NCBI RefSeq assembly: GCF_024397975.1
Contig: NZ_CP073745.1
Location: 2,072,501-2,136,500, forward strand
Source: Bacterioplanoides sp. SCSIO 12839
Lineage (GTDB): Bacteria > Pseudomonadota > Gammaproteobacteria > Pseudomonadales > Oceanobacteraceae
Length of the DNA: 64,000 nt
Direction of reading: 5' to 3'
Shown: positions 63,578-64,000 of the stretch, piece by piece
Position numbering within the stretch: position 1 is the first letter of the stretch
Layout of the letters: each line of letters starts with the position of its first letter
Position numbers and translations under genes: made by a program
The notes under the pieces: model-generated
Databases searched by the model: none
The model's input: only the letters and a program-made list of their open reading frames with translations
What the model was told of the DNA's origin: nothing

Positions 63578-64000
63578 ATGCAATCTTTCGCAAATAAAGT
63601 CGTCGTAATCACGGGTGCCGCATCAGGTATTGGCCGTGCGCTGGCACAACAACTGAGTCGCGATGGCGCTCACCTGGCACTGTCTGACGTAAATATGTCG
63701 GGCCTGGAAGAGACTCAGGCCAGCCTATCTGGTTCGGGCAAGGTTACGCTTCATACGCTCGATGTGGCCAATCGCAATGCCTGGGAATCTTATGCCGATG
63801 TGGTAGTGAGTGAACACGGCCAGGTCGATGCCATCATCAACAACGCCGGTGTAGCGCTGTCTGAGACCATTGAAAAGATGAGTTATGAAGACATGGAATG
63901 GATTGTTGGCATCAACTTCTGGGGCGTGGTGTATGGCACCAAAACATTTTTGCCACATCTGAAACAACGCCCGGAAGCCGCCATCATTAACATTTCGTCA
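63578..64000 (+). CDS. Short-chain dehydrogenase/reductase, 5' part
   Basis: The first 141 residues are visible; the gene runs off the window. It shows the classical SDR start VVVITGAASGIGRALAQQLS (cofactor loop TGxxxGIG near residues 12-18), DVAN near 65, NNAGVALSE near 93 and INISS at the window edge, which is the active Ser strand. The catalytic YxxxK would lie just beyond the end. Substrate unknown. It is divergent from aspS with a 267-base gap in which I see no clear promoter. Confidence 0.88.
   Translation, partial: MQSFANKVVVITGAASGIGRALAQQLSRDGAHLALSDVNMSGLEETQASLSGSGKVTLHTLDVANRNAWESYADVVVSEHGQVDAIINNAGVALSETIEKMSYEDMEWIVGINFWGVVYGTKTFLPHLKQRPEAAIINISS

Noticed and set aside
1-64000. 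CRISPR arrays, integrons, prophage or complete insertion sequences
   Set aside because: No regularly spaced repeats, integrase, transposase or phage structural genes were seen; the only mobile-looking item is the MITE-like element.

Overview
The window looks like chromosome of a marine gammaproteobacterium of the Oceanospirillales/Pseudomonadales type. The main reason is the block folD - tRNA(Pro, Arg, His) - tig - clpP - clpX - lon - hupB - tRNA-Asp - ppiD, which is the order I know from Pseudomonas and relatives. The recCBD run, aspS, sthA, sohB, acuI, and the Na+-NQR maturation genes apbE and nqrM fit the same placement. Base composition is moderate and coding density is high. The genus cannot be fixed from sequence reading alone.

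Layout. 1-3.9 kb: an envelope cluster with the DUF1501 3' end, a TlpA-like thioredoxin, a 73-residue DUF4266 lipoprotein ending in Gly-Gly-Gly-Cys-Gly-Cys-Asn, a DUF3570 probable outer-membrane barrel, and an ApbE-like protein that lacks a key metal-ligand Asp. 3.9-18 kb: an amidase, a DUF748 protein, recD-recB-recC and ald. 18-30.8 kb: a secreted protein with a duplicated CxxC module, a chemoreceptor, acuI, sohB, an SCP2 protein, sthA, nqrM-apbE, an ArsR regulator, a DUF4062 protein, rlmG and yigZ. 30.8-41.1 kb: the chaperone/protease block with four tRNAs and a MITE-like element with 24-bp perfect inverted repeats between lon and clpX. 41.1-59.2 kb: an exopolysaccharide locus. 59.4-64 kb: a lipoprotein, a small hypothetical protein, aspS and the start of an SDR dehydrogenase.

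The standout is the polysaccharide locus. Its regulatory and export genes match, one for one, the Vibrio fischeri syp biofilm locus: SypA (STAS), SypB (OmpA lipoprotein), SypC (export protein with six SLBB repeats), SypD (CpsD-like ATPase), SypF (hybrid kinase with Hpt), SypE (RsbW kinase - receiver - PP2C phosphatase) and SypG (sigma-54 activator). The activator resembles Vibrio LuxO closely. The DNA agrees: five -24/-12 sigma-54 promoters can be read in the three control regions of the locus, and three LuxO-type boxes (one perfect match to TTGCAWWWTGCAA, two with one mismatch) lie beside three of them. The locus adds features I do not know from syp: a YvcK/CofD-like protein translationally overlapping the sypG-like gene, an epimerase-fold protein without its YxxxK catalytic pair, and a SypD-like P-loop with Val where Lys is expected. 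It is bounded by housekeeping genes and carries no recognisable initiating transferase, Wzz or Wzy, so those functions must be encoded elsewhere or be replaced.

Proposed circuit (inference from domain logic and known Syp biology): the soluble two-PAS hybrid kinase phosphorylates the sigma-54 activator and the SypE-like protein through its Hpt domain. The activator switches on the epimerase, glycosyltransferase, flippase and export operons. The SypE-like protein sets the phosphorylation state of Ser55 of the STAS protein, giving a second, post-transcriptional gate on polymer production.
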